In this document: in pieces, positions 7,319 to 14,503 of the stretch | Layout: every line of letters begins with the position of its first letter | Position numbering within the stretch: position 1 is the stretch's first letter | Assembly: GCA_009775605.1 (NCBI GenBank) | Contig: VSPV01000062.1 | Location: 1 to 14,583 of the forward strand | Length of the DNA stretch: 14,583 bases | Source of the DNA: Paramuribaculum sp. | Lineage (GTDB): Bacteria > Bacteroidota > Bacteroidia > Bacteroidales > Muribaculaceae | Direction: 5' to 3' | Made by a program: the position numbers and the translations under genes | The notes under the pieces: generated by a model | The model's input: only the letters and a program-made list of their open reading frames with translations | Told to the model about the DNA's origin: nothing | Database searches by the model: none

Positions 7319-8332
7319 ATGAAATTTTTAACCAACGACAAACTCGTGATTGTAGGCGCTGCCGGCATGATCGGCAGCAACATGGCCCAGACAGCACTTA
7401 TGCTCGGCCTTACTCCCAACATCTGCCTCTATGACGTTTTCAGCGCCGAGGGCGTGGCAAAGGAAATGCGTCAGTGCGGCTTTGACGAAGCCAACATCAC
7501 CAGCACCACCGATGCCGCCGAGGCATTCACCGGCGCCAAATACATCATCTCTTCGGGCGGTGCTCCCCGTAAGGAAGGCATGACCCGTGAGGATCTTCTC
7601 GTAGGCAACTCGAAGGTGGCCGAGGAGCTTGGTCAGAACATCAAGAAGTATTGCCCGGACGCAAAATTCCTCGTGGTTATCTTCAACCCCGCCGACATCA
7701 CCGGTCTTGTAGCTCTTATCCACAGCGGTCTGAAGCCCAACCAGGTGGCTACTCTCGCCGCTCTTGACTCGACCCGTCTCAAAGAAGCTCTCGCCCAGCA
7801 CTTCGGCGTAAGCCAGAGCGTGGTAAAGAATGCTTATACCTACGGCGGCCACGGCGAAAAGATGGCTGTCTTCGCAACTCCTACCACCGTTGACGGCGTG
7901 AAACTCACCGACATCATCGCCGCCAAGGAGAAAGTGAACGGAAAGGGTCTCAGCGAAATCGAATGGGAGCAGATGCAGAAGGAAGTTACCCAGGGCGGTG
8001 CCAAGATTATCGAGCTCCGTCGCCGCAGCTCCTTCCAGAGCCCCGCTTACCTCTCCATCAAGATGATAGAGGCAGCTATGGGTGGTGAAGAGTTTGAATA
8101 TCCTGTAGGATGCTATGCCGACACCGCACGCTTCAACCACGTGATGATGGCTATGCCTACCTGCGTTACCAAGGACGGCGTATACGCAAAATCCATCGTA
8201 GGCACTCCCGCCGAAATGGCAACCCTGCAGGCAAGCTACGAGCACCTCTGCAAGATGCGCGATGAAATTATCAGCATGGGTATTCTGCCCCCCGTAAGCG
8301 AGTGGCACACTCTTAATCCCAACATCGACTGA
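7319..8332 (+). CDS. mdh: NAD-dependent malate dehydrogenase, Bacteroidetes type
   Basis: This enzyme interconverts malate and oxaloacetate. In Bacteroidales it usually works in the reductive branch that makes fumarate, succinate and propionate. Of 337 residues, GAAGMIGS at 13-20 is the dinucleotide loop and D39 ends the second strand (NAD preference). APRKEGMTR at 82-90 supplies the two substrate-binding arginines R84 and R90, NPAD at 123-126 and R153 complete the site, and H178 in YGGHGEKM is the catalytic histidine. The arginine in the APRKEGMTR loop favours malate over lactate. Codons are strongly biased, as expected for an abundant enzyme. A rho-independent terminator follows at 8355-8404. 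I see no clear promoter in the 47 bp upstream. Confidence 0.94.
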   Translation: MKFLTNDKLVIVGAAGMIGSNMAQTALMLGLTPNICLYDVFSAEGVAKEMRQCGFDEANITSTTDAAEAFTGAKYIISSGGAPRKEGMTREDLLVGNSKVAEELGQNIKKYCPDAKFLVVIFNPADITGLVALIHSGLKPNQVATLAALDSTRLKEALAQHFGVSQSVVKNAYTYGGHGEKMAVFATPTTVDGVKLTDIIAAKEKVNGKGLSEIEWEQMQKEVTQGGAKIIELRRRSSFQSPAYLSIKMIEAAMGGEEFEYPVGCYADTARFNHVMMAMPTCVTKDGVYAKSIVGTPAEMATLQASYEHLCKMRDEIISMGILPPVSEWHTLNPNID

Positions 8333-8354
8333 TAAACACGTCGGATAATATAAC

Positions 8355-8404
8355 CGGCGGCCGGTTACCTCGGATTTTCGGGTAGCCGGCCGCCGTCGTT
8401 TTTT
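8355..8404 (+). terminator. Rho-independent terminator after mdh
   Basis: A 15-bp GC-rich stem pairs 8355-8369 with 8381-8395, with one G-U wobble and an 11-nt loop. It is followed by tcg and a six-T run at 8399-8404. It ends the flavodiiron-mdh transcript. It lies between two convergent genes and could also act on the minus-strand barrel gene, although the minus-strand T-tract (ttatattat) is poorer. Confidence 0.88.
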
Positions 8405-8418
8405 CAGAACTGGTTTTT

Positions 8419-9000
8419 TCAGAATTTTATGCCGAAACCTGCATAGACGGAGTGAGTGAGTCGGTCGGTATCCACAGGCTGGTCGTAATGGCTGTAAGGA
8501 CGTCCCGAATATAGGGAGAAATTGGTGCATTCATATCCGAGTGTGAAGAATCCTATACCGAACTGAAAATTGAAACCGGCTTTCAAGTCCCAGCATACGG
8601 TGCGCGCGTCCTTGCTCCCGCTTGCTCCGGGAGAGAAGGTAATGCCTGGTTCGGCGAACATTGACATTCCCGAGTCGGGTTCACGGAAGGGAATGATGCG
8701 GGGTGTGCGGAACACGAGCGCGGGAGTTAAGCGCAGACGGATGGTGTAGTCGTCGGGGTTGCTCCAGCAGTCGCAGTCGTCGAAGGCTTCTATCTCGGCG
8801 TTGGTGTCAATGGTGAAACGTAAGCCGAAACAGTCGGAGGGAAAATATCCTATGCCGAGTCCTATCTGGTAGCCGTCGGTGTTCAGACCGGCGTTGGCAT
8901 TGAATTCGCCGCGCAGGAGCTTGCCGCCGACCATTATGGACTGGGCTGAAGCGCTCAATGCGCCAAGGAGTGTGATGAAAATGAAAATACGTTTAAGCAT
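8419..9000 (-). CDS. Small outer-membrane beta-barrel protein
   Basis: No specific function is recognisable. The 193-residue protein begins with a typical signal peptide, MLKRIFIFITLLGALSASAQ, with likely cleavage near residues 18-20. It continues as alternating polar and hydrophobic strands rich in Gly and aromatic residues, such as YQIGLGIGYF, FGLRFTID, IRLRLTPALVF and FQFGIGFFTLGY. It ends in YAGFGIKF, a C-terminal aromatic of the kind used for barrel insertion. About eight strands fit this length, like OmpX/OmpW-sized barrels. Two closely spaced cysteines (CDCW, around 75-78) are unusual for an outer-membrane loop. It is divergent from ribE and shares its promoter region. Outer-membrane location is inferred; role unknown. 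Confidence 0.82.
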   Translation of the reverse strand: MLKRIFIFITLLGALSASAQSIMVGGKLLRGEFNANAGLNTDGYQIGLGIGYFPSDCFGLRFTIDTNAEIEAFDDCDCWSNPDDYTIRLRLTPALVFRTPRIIPFREPDSGMSMFAEPGITFSPGASGSKDARTVCWDLKAGFNFQFGIGFFTLGYECTNFSLYSGRPYSHYDQPVDTDRLTHSVYAGFGIKF

Positions 9001-9027
9001 ACTCTTGTTTTAGATTAAGGTCGTTCG

Positions 9028-9035
9028 CAAATATA
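9028..9035 (-). promoter_or_regulatory. -7 box for the divergent barrel-protein gene
   Basis: On the minus strand this octamer reads TATATTTG, a perfect TAnnTTTG box, about 28 bp before the ATG at 9000. I find no good TTTG at the -33 spacing, so the promoter may be weak or need an activator. The identical octamer serves ribE on the other strand. Confidence 0.4.
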
Positions 9036-9056
9036 TGGAATAAATCCGTATATTTG
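9028..9056. repeat. Hyphenated palindrome in the divergent promoter region
   Basis: CAAATATA at 9028-9035 and TATATTTG at 9049-9056 are perfect inverted copies. The inner triplets gga at 9037-9039 and tcc at 9045-9047 also pair, giving a 29-bp near-palindrome centred on 9042. Each arm is also a -7 box for one of the two divergent genes. The symmetry may only reflect facing promoters, or it may be a shared operator. Confidence 0.5.
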
Positions 9057-9094
9057 TGATAGTAACAGCAATTATATTGAAAAAACACCGAAAT

Positions 9095-9706
9095 ATGTTT
9101 TCAGGAATAGTAGAAGAGGCTGCCCTTGTGACGGGCGTGCACGATGAAGGCGGTAACCGCCATCTGAGAGTGAAATGCTCATTCGCCAACGAGCTTAAGA
9201 TAGACCAGTCGGTGGCACACAACGGTGTGTGCCTGACTGTGGTGGAACTTCATCCTGAGGATTCATCCTATACCGTGACGGCTATCCAGGAGACACTTGA
9301 CCGCTCCAACCTGGGCTTTCTCACCGAGGGGTCGCTGGTGAATCTGGAACGTTCGATGATGATGAACGGGCGGCTTGACGGCCATATAGTGCAGGGCCAT
9401 GTGGACTGCACGGCCACATGCACCGGAGTGGAGGAAGTGGACGGCAGCAAATATTTCCGGTTTACCTACAATATCACTCCCGAACTTGCCGCCAAGGGCT
9501 ACATGACGGTGGAGAAGGGGTCGGTGACGGTGAACGGCGTGAGCCTGACTGTGTGCGACTCGGAGCGCGACTCTTTCAGGGTTGCGATCATCCCTTGCAC
9601 GCTCGAGCACACCAACTTCCGCAATATTCAGGAGGGCTCGCTTGTGAATCTGGAATTCGACATTATCGGCAAATATCTGGCGCGTCTGGCCGGGTTCGCC
9701 TCCTGA
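9095..9706 (+). CDS. ribE: Riboflavin synthase, alpha subunit
   Basis: Riboflavin synthase dismutates two 6,7-dimethyl-8-ribityllumazine molecules into riboflavin and a pyrimidinedione, the last step of riboflavin synthesis. The 203-residue protein has the standard two lumazine-binding repeats. The first runs from MFSGIVEE at 1-8 through NGVCLTV at 43-49. The second includes GRLDGHIVQGHVD at 92-104, VNGVSLTV at 146-153, HTNF at 172-175 and VNLEFDIIGKYL at 184-195. The frame could open at GTG 9056, but that codon overlaps the -7 box. MFSGIVE is the conserved N terminus, so I place the start at 9095. Flavin genes are not clustered here. Supply of FMN to the nearby flavodiiron protein is a plausible but not specific link. 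Confidence 0.96.
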   Translation: MFSGIVEEAALVTGVHDEGGNRHLRVKCSFANELKIDQSVAHNGVCLTVVELHPEDSSYTVTAIQETLDRSNLGFLTEGSLVNLERSMMMNGRLDGHIVQGHVDCTATCTGVEEVDGSKYFRFTYNITPELAAKGYMTVEKGSVTVNGVSLTVCDSERDSFRVAIIPCTLEHTNFRNIQEGSLVNLEFDIIGKYLARLAGFAS

Positions 9707-9812
9707 GACTATTTCGTCTCCTAAATTATAAGGAGAAAAGTGACGATTGGTTGACCTTCCGGGGGAATCCGGGGTTAATTTAGCGGTGTGAAACCTTAAA
9801 AGAAACATCGCT

Positions 9813-10271
9813 ATGGAAAATCTTCATCTTTCTTCTGAAACCCTTAAAAGTATCGCGTGGTTGCTTACACTCCTCGCCGCGGATTACGTTGGCATGGTGG
9901 CGGCCGTGGCCGTCGACCTGCACAGCGGGCTTCGCAAGGCCGCGCGATGCGGCAGGGCGAGGACGTCGCGCGGATACAGACGCACTGTCGACAAGGCGTT
10001 GCGCTATCTCGCCACGCTTCTCTCGCTTACGCTTGTGGATGTGATTGTGGCTCTGTCGGCCATCAGCCTGCAGTCCACGGTGGGGCTGGGCATTCCGGCG
10101 TTGCCCTGGCTGACAACGCTCGGGGCATTGTTCATGATGCTTGTGGAGGCAAAAAGCGTCACGGAGAACCTTCATCCCGAGTCGGATTTACGCGAGGCCG
10201 CAAAGACCCTTTCGCGGCTTCTTGCGGACAAGAGGCTGCATGAAATAGCCCGGCGCATTATCGACCGATAA
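9813..10271 (+). CDS. Phage holin family-like small membrane protein
   Basis: The 152-residue protein has three predicted membrane helices (about 15-36, 64-84, 92-112). A basic cytoplasmic loop lies between the first two (RKAARCGRARTSRGYRR, 41-57), and the C-terminal tail is charged and helical. A DYVGMVAAVAVDLHSGLRKA element opens the first helix and loop, followed by ALRYLATLLSLTLVDVI and then VEAKSVTENL near 111-120. This order fits the holin_4/TcdE-type family often annotated in Bacteroidetes. Holins make lethal membrane pores for phage lysis, but no amidase, tail gene or integrase lies nearby. It may be a domesticated remnant or a non-lytic relative. It stands 106 bp after ribE and meets a minus-strand gene 44 bp downstream. 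Family call is moderate; function is unproven. Confidence 0.65.
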   Translation: MENLHLSSETLKSIAWLLTLLAADYVGMVAAVAVDLHSGLRKAARCGRARTSRGYRRTVDKALRYLATLLSLTLVDVIVALSAISLQSTVGLGIPALPWLTTLGALFMMLVEAKSVTENLHPESDLREAAKTLSRLLADKRLHEIARRIIDR

Positions 10272-10315
10272 GAATGCTGGGTGTGAAAATCAAAGGAGCG
10301 GAGTGCGGGGCAGGG

Positions 10316-11101
10316 TCAGTTCTTCTTCTGGGTGAACATCCACGGGAGGTAGTCAGTGAGGTTGAAAGCCGGGTTCCACGAGTCGTGGGGCGTGCCTGCA
10401 AACTCTATGTACTCCACATCGGCCCCGGCATCGCGAAGCGCCCGGTAGGCCTTACGGCTCCAGATTGTGGGCACGGTATCGTCGTTGGCACCATGGTATA
10501 TGCGGAATTTGACATTCTTCGCGGCGGCCAGACGGGTGGGGTTTACCGCGCCGCAAATGGGTACAGCGGCGGCAAACATGTCGGGGTGGCGGCACACTAT
10601 GTCAAACGTTCCCATGGCGCCCATGGAAAGGCCGGTGATGTAGAGACGGCATGTGTCGACAGGAAATTCGTCCACGAGCTTTGCTACAAGACTGAGCACG
10701 GCTTTTTCGTTAGCGCTTTCGGGCGCGGTCACGGCATTGTCGGAGAAAGAGCTCTTCTTGTCGTATCTGGCCCAGCTGCTTCCGGCAGGGCACTGCGGGA
10801 AAATCACGAACGCCGGGAACTGCTCCATATTGACGGGATTGGAGAAAACCGAGGCGCCGTGGAACAGTTGCGACTCGTTGTCGTCGCCGCGCTCGCCCGC
10901 GCCGTGAAGGAACACCACAAGAGGATATTTTTCGCCCGGCTTAATGTTTTCGGGCTTGAGCATGCGGTAGGGGAGCACAGTGCCTGCGCTGTCAGTGAAA
11001 GTTTCTTTGCTGTAAGCTTCATTGAGACCCGGAGAGACGGCTCCGGCCGAAAAATGTAGCACGGCGCACAGCACCGCCGCCGACAGTAATCTGGTTTTCA
11101 T
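10316..11101 (-). CDS. Secreted alpha/beta-hydrolase esterase (prolyl oligopeptidase or dienelactone hydrolase-like)
   Basis: This is a serine hydrolase exported by a signal peptide (MKTRLLSAAVLCAVLHFSAG, 1-20). In the 261-residue protein, HGAGERG at 66-72 forms the oxyanion region, and S159 in GLSMG is the nucleophile. D207 in HGANDDTVP and H239 in GTPHDSWN complete the triad. This arrangement is typical of single-domain esterases attached to polysaccharide utilisation, such as feruloyl or acetyl esterases, and of related small peptidases. The substrate cannot be named. The frame extends upstream to 11158, but 11101 is chosen because it starts at the signal peptide and lies just downstream of the promoter at 11128-11159. 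The neighbouring patatin-like gene ends 77 bp upstream on the same strand. Confidence 0.88.
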   Translation of the reverse strand: MKTRLLSAAVLCAVLHFSAGAVSPGLNEAYSKETFTDSAGTVLPYRMLKPENIKPGEKYPLVVFLHGAGERGDDNESQLFHGASVFSNPVNMEQFPAFVIFPQCPAGSSWARYDKKSSFSDNAVTAPESANEKAVLSLVAKLVDEFPVDTCRLYITGLSMGAMGTFDIVCRHPDMFAAAVPICGAVNPTRLAAAKNVKFRIYHGANDDTVPTIWSRKAYRALRDAGADVEYIEFAGTPHDSWNPAFNLTDYLPWMFTQKKN

Positions 11102-11127
11102 GGTGAGATATGTTGTTGGTTGTTCTG

Positions 11128-11159
11128 CAAATATAGCAAAAACGGCCAACCCGTGCAAT
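11128..11159 (-). promoter_or_regulatory. Promoter for the secreted esterase
   Basis: On the minus strand a perfect -7 box TATATTTG occupies 11135-11128. ATTG at 11159-11156 is a three-of-four -33 match with a 20-bp spacer. The leader would be about 20 nt. This shows the esterase need not depend on transcription from the patatin-like gene upstream. Confidence 0.55.
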
Positions 11160-11178
11160 CGGTCACACGAAATGGGAT

Positions 11179-11979
11179 TTAGTCGCGTGATCTTATGCCG
11201 TGCTTTTTGAGGAAATTGAGGGTGTCGCGATAACCGCTTTCGTAGACATCCTCTATGCCTTTGAGGTCGAACACCTTGTAACGGGCAATGTCGTCGGTGC
11301 GCACAATCATGTCGCAGAGGGCCATGTCGCCGAGAGCGTTGGTCTTGGTGACGAGCTCATAGCTGCGGAGCGCTACCGACACAATGCCTTTTTTCTCGGG
11401 AGGGGGCGCGAGAGGGGAGCAGTTCACGCCGATGAGGAAGCGGCATTTATTGCGTATGGCCCATGCGGGAAGATTGTGGAGCAGACCGCCGTCAACGTAG
11501 CGCACGCCGTCTATCACCATCGGATCGAACACTATGGGGATGCTGCATGAGGCCACCACGCGCTCGGCGAGATTGCCTTTGGTGAAAGCGACAGGGCGGC
11601 CGGTATCGTAGTTGGTGGCGCACACTACGGTCGGCACGGGGAGATCCTCGATGTTGCGGTAGGGGACGTTGTCCTCGATAAACTTCCGGAATCTTCCGAG
11701 ATTGAAAAAACCGGTGCGTGGCACATTGAACTCGCAGAAATCGGAGAATTTCGCGGAACTGAACTTTTCAAACACCTCGTCGGGACGGATTCCCGCGGAA
11801 TACATTGTGGCCACTACGGAACCGGCGCTCACTCCGGCGATGATATCCGGTTTCAGCCCCACTCCGTCGAGGGCCTTGATTGCACCGAGGTGTGCGAAGC
11901 CTCTTGCGCCGCCGCCGCTGAGGGCGAGGCCTATACGGAACTTGGGTCGGGGGGTGCGGGAGATCTTGAATCCGAACAT
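11179..11979 (-). CDS. Patatin-like phospholipase
   Basis: This 266-residue patatin-family lipid acyl hydrolase resembles RssA/YchK-type bacterial proteins. The oxyanion glycines are in SGGGARG at 21-27, the nucleophile is S51 in GVSAGS, and the dyad aspartate is D163 in VDGGLLHNLP. Both catalytic residues are intact. There is no signal peptide, transmembrane segment or C-terminal barrel, so it is probably cytoplasmic or membrane-associated. Likely substrates are phospholipids or other acyl esters, which is family knowledge rather than anything visible here. It shares the minus strand with the secreted esterase and diverges from pnp across a 206-bp gap. I could not find a convincing promoter for it. 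Confidence 0.93.
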   Translation of the reverse strand: MFGFKISRTPRPKFRIGLALSGGGARGFAHLGAIKALDGVGLKPDIIAGVSAGSVVATMYSAGIRPDEVFEKFSSAKFSDFCEFNVPRTGFFNLGRFRKFIEDNVPYRNIEDLPVPTVVCATNYDTGRPVAFTKGNLAERVVASCSIPIVFDPMVIDGVRYVDGGLLHNLPAWAIRNKCRFLIGVNCSPLAPPPEKKGIVSVALRSYELVTKTNALGDMALCDMIVRTDDIARYKVFDLKGIEDVYESGYRDTLNFLKKHGIRSRD

Positions 11980-12185
11980 CTGTGAAAATGAGGTTAAATG
12001 ACGGGAAAAGGTGTATAAAAAGTGAAATTTTTATTTAATAACACTCAAAAAAGGCAAAAAGATGCCCGGGAGTGTCGAAAAAGAGGTCACAAAATTAGGA
12101 ATTTCGTTAAATATCTCATAAATAGTTGGTAACTTTGTGCGAATTTTTGAGAAGACTACGAAAATAGAAAACAATAAGAAAGTTT
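11980..12185. other. AT-rich divergent intergenic region with possible stem-loop
   Basis: This 206-bp region separates two divergent genes. Besides the pnp promoter it holds a possible interrupted stem-loop: ACACTC at 12041-12046 pairs with GAGTGT at 12070-12075, and an inner GGC at 12053-12055 pairs with GCC at 12064-12066. It lies upstream of the predicted pnp transcription start, so it is more likely a DNA-level site, or part of the patatin leader, than a pnp leader structure. No small gene is supported. Confidence 0.35.
12107..12137 (+). promoter_or_regulatory. Promoter for pnp
   Basis: The -7 box taactttg at 12130-12137 matches TAnnTTTG. The -33 region has ttaa at 12107-12110 with a 19-bp spacer, only a partial match. 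Transcription should begin near 12144, giving an A-rich leader of about 40 nt before the ATG at 12186. Confidence 0.55.
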
Positions 12186-14438
12186 ATGCTTAATCCAATT
12201 AAAAAAACCATCGCGCTACCCGACGGCCGCACCATCACGCTGGAGACCGGCAAGCTGGCCAAACAAGCCGATGGAGCGGTAGAATTGCGCATGGGCAACA
12301 CCATGATGCTGGCCACCGTGGTATCAGCCAAGGAAGCCGGCGAGGGCGTTGACTTCATGCCCCTGACAGTAGAGTACAAAGAGAAATTTTCATCGTTCGG
12401 GCGTTTTCCCGGCGGATTCCTCAAACGCGAAGGCCGTGCCTCCGACTACGAAATCCTGACATCGCGTCTTGTAGACCGCGTTCTGCGCCCGCTTTTCCCA
12501 GATAATTATCACGCAGATACATTCGTAAACATCACTCTCTTCTCGACCGACGGCGTCGATATCCCCGACGCTCTCGCCGGCCTCGCAGCCTCAGCCGCGA
12601 TTGCCGTGAGCGACATCCCCTTCAACGGCCCCATCTCTGAGGTGCGTGTGGCCCGCATAAACGGCGAATTCGTGATCGACCCCACCTTCGAGCAGCTTGA
12701 GAAAGCCGACATGGACCTGATGGTAGGCGCAACCTACGACAACATCATGATGGTGGAAGGCGAGATGAACGAGGTTTCCGAGCAGGAACTTCTGGCAGCC
12801 CTGAAGGCCGCCCACGACGCCATCAAGGAGCAGTGCAAGGCTCAGATGGAATTTGCCGAGGAGGCAAAAGCCACTGTGAAGCGCGAATACTGCCACGAGG
12901 TGAACGACGAGGATCTTCGCAAGGACGTGCACGACAAGTGCTACGACAAGGCCTACGCCATAGCCAAGGCCGGCAGCGCCGACAAGCACTGGCGCAACGA
13001 CAGCTTCGATGCCATCTGCGAGGAATACATAGAATCACTTCCCGAAGAGGAGCGCGAGGAGAAAGCTCCGCTCGTAAAGCGTTACTATCACGACGTTGAG
13101 AAAGAGGCAATGCGCCGCTGCGTGCTCGACGAAGGAATGCGTCTCGACGGCCGCAAGACCACCGAAATACGTCCTATCTGGGCCGAGGTGGACTATATTC
13201 CCGGCCCTCACGGATCGGCAGTGTTCACCCGCGGCGAGACCCAGGCTCTCGCCACAGTGACCCTCGGCACCAAGCTCGACGAGAAGATTGTGGACGACGT
13301 AATCAACCAGGGCCGCGAGCGCTTCCTGCTCCACTACAACTTCCCGCCCTTCTCCACCGGCGAGGCCAAGCCCCAGCGTGGCGTGGGACGCCGCGAGATA
13401 GGCCACGGCAATCTTGCCCACCGCGCCCTCAAGAGCATGTTCCCCGATGATTTCCCCTATGTATGCCGCATTGTGAGCGACATTCTTGAATCGAACGGCT
13501 CATCTTCCATGGCAACCGTGTGTGCCGGAACCCTCGCGTTGCTCGACGCCGGCGTGAAGATGAAGAAGCCTGTGGCCGGCATTGCAATGGGCCTGATTTC
13601 CGACGGTACCAAATATGCTATCCTCAGCGATATTCTCGGCGACGAGGACCATCTGGGCGACATGGACTTCAAGGTGACAGGAACCAAGGACGGTATCACC
13701 GCCACCCAGATGGACATAAAGTGCGACGGACTCAGCTATGAGATTCTCGAGCGCGCCCTCAACCAGGCCCGCGACGGACGCCTCCACATACTCGGCATTA
13801 TCAATGATACCATACCCGCACCGCGCGAGGACTACAAGCCCCACGTGCCCCGTATCGTCACCATGCTCATACCCAAGGAGCTTATCGGTGCCGTAATCGG
13901 CCCGGGCGGAAAGGTGATCCAGGGTATCCAGGAGGAGAGCGGAGCCACCGTAAGCATCGACGAAATAGAGGATGGCGGTTACATAGAAGTTGCCGCTTCC
14001 AACAAGGAGTCAATCGACAAGGCTCTCGCCATGATCAACGCCATAGTGGAACTTCCCGAAGAAGGCAAGGTCTACAAAGGCAAGGTGCGTTCCATACTGG
14101 AATTCGGAGCGTTTGTGGAGTTCATGCCCAACCGCGACGGCCTTCTGCACATCTCGGAGATTTCCTGGAACCGTCTTGACGACATGTCGGCATCCGGACT
14201 CAAGGAAGGCGACGAGGTGGAAGTGAAGCTCATAGAAATCGACAAGAAGACCGGCAAATACCGTCTGTCGATGCGTGCGCTTCTTCCCAAGCCCGAAGGC
14301 TATGTGGAGCGTGAGCGCGCACCGCGTCAGCCCCGTGGAGAGCGCGGCGACCGCGGTGACCGTCGTCCCCGTCGCGAAGGGGGTGACCGTCGTGAGCGCG
14401 GCGACCGCGGACCCCGCCAGCCCCGCAACGAAGAGTGA
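12186..14438 (+). CDS. pnp: Polyribonucleotide nucleotidyltransferase (PNPase)
   Basis: PNPase degrades RNA 3' to 5' by phosphorolysis and can add 3' tails; it works as a trimer in the cytoplasm. The 750-residue protein has the first RNase PH domain (about 10-145, with GRFPGGFLKREGR at 72-84 facing the channel) and a helical linker (about 240-315). The second, catalytic RNase PH domain (about 320-545) carries SNGSSSMATVCAG at 436-448 and GDEDHLGDMDFK at 485-496, with D486 and D492 in the metal site. A KH domain (about 555-620) has IGPGGK at 571-576, and an S1 domain spans about 626-697. A 45-residue Arg/Gly/Asp-rich tail follows, making the protein longer than the roughly 710-residue E. coli enzyme. 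It has its own promoter and a strong terminator, so it is probably monocistronic. Confidence 0.98.
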   Translation: MLNPIKKTIALPDGRTITLETGKLAKQADGAVELRMGNTMMLATVVSAKEAGEGVDFMPLTVEYKEKFSSFGRFPGGFLKREGRASDYEILTSRLVDRVLRPLFPDNYHADTFVNITLFSTDGVDIPDALAGLAASAAIAVSDIPFNGPISEVRVARINGEFVIDPTFEQLEKADMDLMVGATYDNIMMVEGEMNEVSEQELLAALKAAHDAIKEQCKAQMEFAEEAKATVKREYCHEVNDEDLRKDVHDKCYDKAYAIAKAGSADKHWRNDSFDAICEEYIESLPEEEREEKAPLVKRYYHDVEKEAMRRCVLDEGMRLDGRKTTEIRPIWAEVDYIPGPHGSAVFTRGETQALATVTLGTKLDEKIVDDVINQGRERFLLHYNFPPFSTGEAKPQRGVGRREIGHGNLAHRALKSMFPDDFPYVCRIVSDILESNGSSSMATVCAGTLALLDAGVKMKKPVAGIAMGLISDGTKYAILSDILGDEDHLGDMDFKVTGTKDGITATQMDIKCDGLSYEILERALNQARDGRLHILGIINDTIPAPREDYKPHVPRIVTMLIPKELIGAVIGPGGKVIQGIQEESGATVSIDEIEDGGYIEVAASNKESIDKALAMINAIVELPEEGKVYKGKVRSILEFGAFVEFMPNRDGLLHISEISWNRLDDMSASGLKEGDEVEVKLIEIDKKTGKYRLSMRALLPKPEGYVERERAPRQPRGERGDRGDRRPRREGGDRRERGDRGPRQPRNEE
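14340..14410 (+). repeat. Internal repeats encoding the PNPase Arg/Gly/Asp tail
   Basis: A 17-bp sequence (gagcgcggcgaccgcgg) occurs identically at 14340-14356 and 14394-14410. A 12-bp sequence (ggtgaccgtcgt) occurs at 14355-14366 and 14382-14393. They encode the RG/RGD-rich tail, including three RGD triplets at residues 720-722, 723-725 and 738-740. The pattern suggests tail growth by local duplication, and its length may vary among strains. Confidence 0.75.
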
Positions 14439-14453
14439 TCTTACCGAATAAAC

Positions 14454-14501
14454 TATAAAAGGAGTGCCCTCCGGAATTTTCCGGAGGGCACTCCTTTTAT
14501 A
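14454..14501. terminator. Bidirectional rho-independent terminator after pnp
   Basis: A perfect 21-bp stem pairs 14454-14474 with 14481-14501 around an aatttt loop. The outer pairs are A/T (tataaaa and ttttata), so both strands end the GC-rich stem with a U-rich tract. It lies 15 bp after the pnp stop and faces the end of a minus-strand gene at 14544, so it can serve both convergent transcripts. Confidence 0.93.
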
Positions 14502-14503
14502 TT

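Larger units (their letters stand above)
9024..9056 (+). promoter_or_regulatory. Promoter for ribE
   Basis: The -7 box tatatttg at 9049-9056 matches TAnnTTTG. The best -33 candidate is ttcg at 9024-9027 with a 21-bp spacer, a weak match. Transcription would start near 9063, giving a leader of about 32 nt. That leader is too short for an FMN riboswitch, and no riboswitch-like sequence is seen. Confidence 0.5.

Noticed and set aside
7328..8530. 400-residue open frame on the minus strand opposite mdh
   Set aside because: It is antisense to a clear malate dehydrogenase and crosses the terminator hairpin. Its Leu/Val/His-rich composition is typical of the shadow of a GC-rich, strongly codon-biased gene.
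9057..9094. FMN riboswitch upstream of ribE
   Set aside because: The leader is only about 32 nt and shows none of the conserved RFN-element blocks.
9705..9736. Small inverted repeats after ribE as a terminator
   Set aside because: The stems are only 5-6 bp (gagac/gtctc and tctcct/aggaga), compete with each other, and are followed by A-rich rather than T-rich sequence.
9751..9783. Possible promoter for the holin-like gene (ttga at 9751, taatttag at 9776)
   Set aside because: The -7 candidate lacks the TTTG core, so it is too weak to annotate. Readthrough from ribE is equally likely.
10274..11059. 261-residue open frame on the plus strand opposite the secreted esterase
   Set aside because: The minus-strand frame has a signal peptide, a complete catalytic triad and a promoter. 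The plus frame has no recognisable motif.
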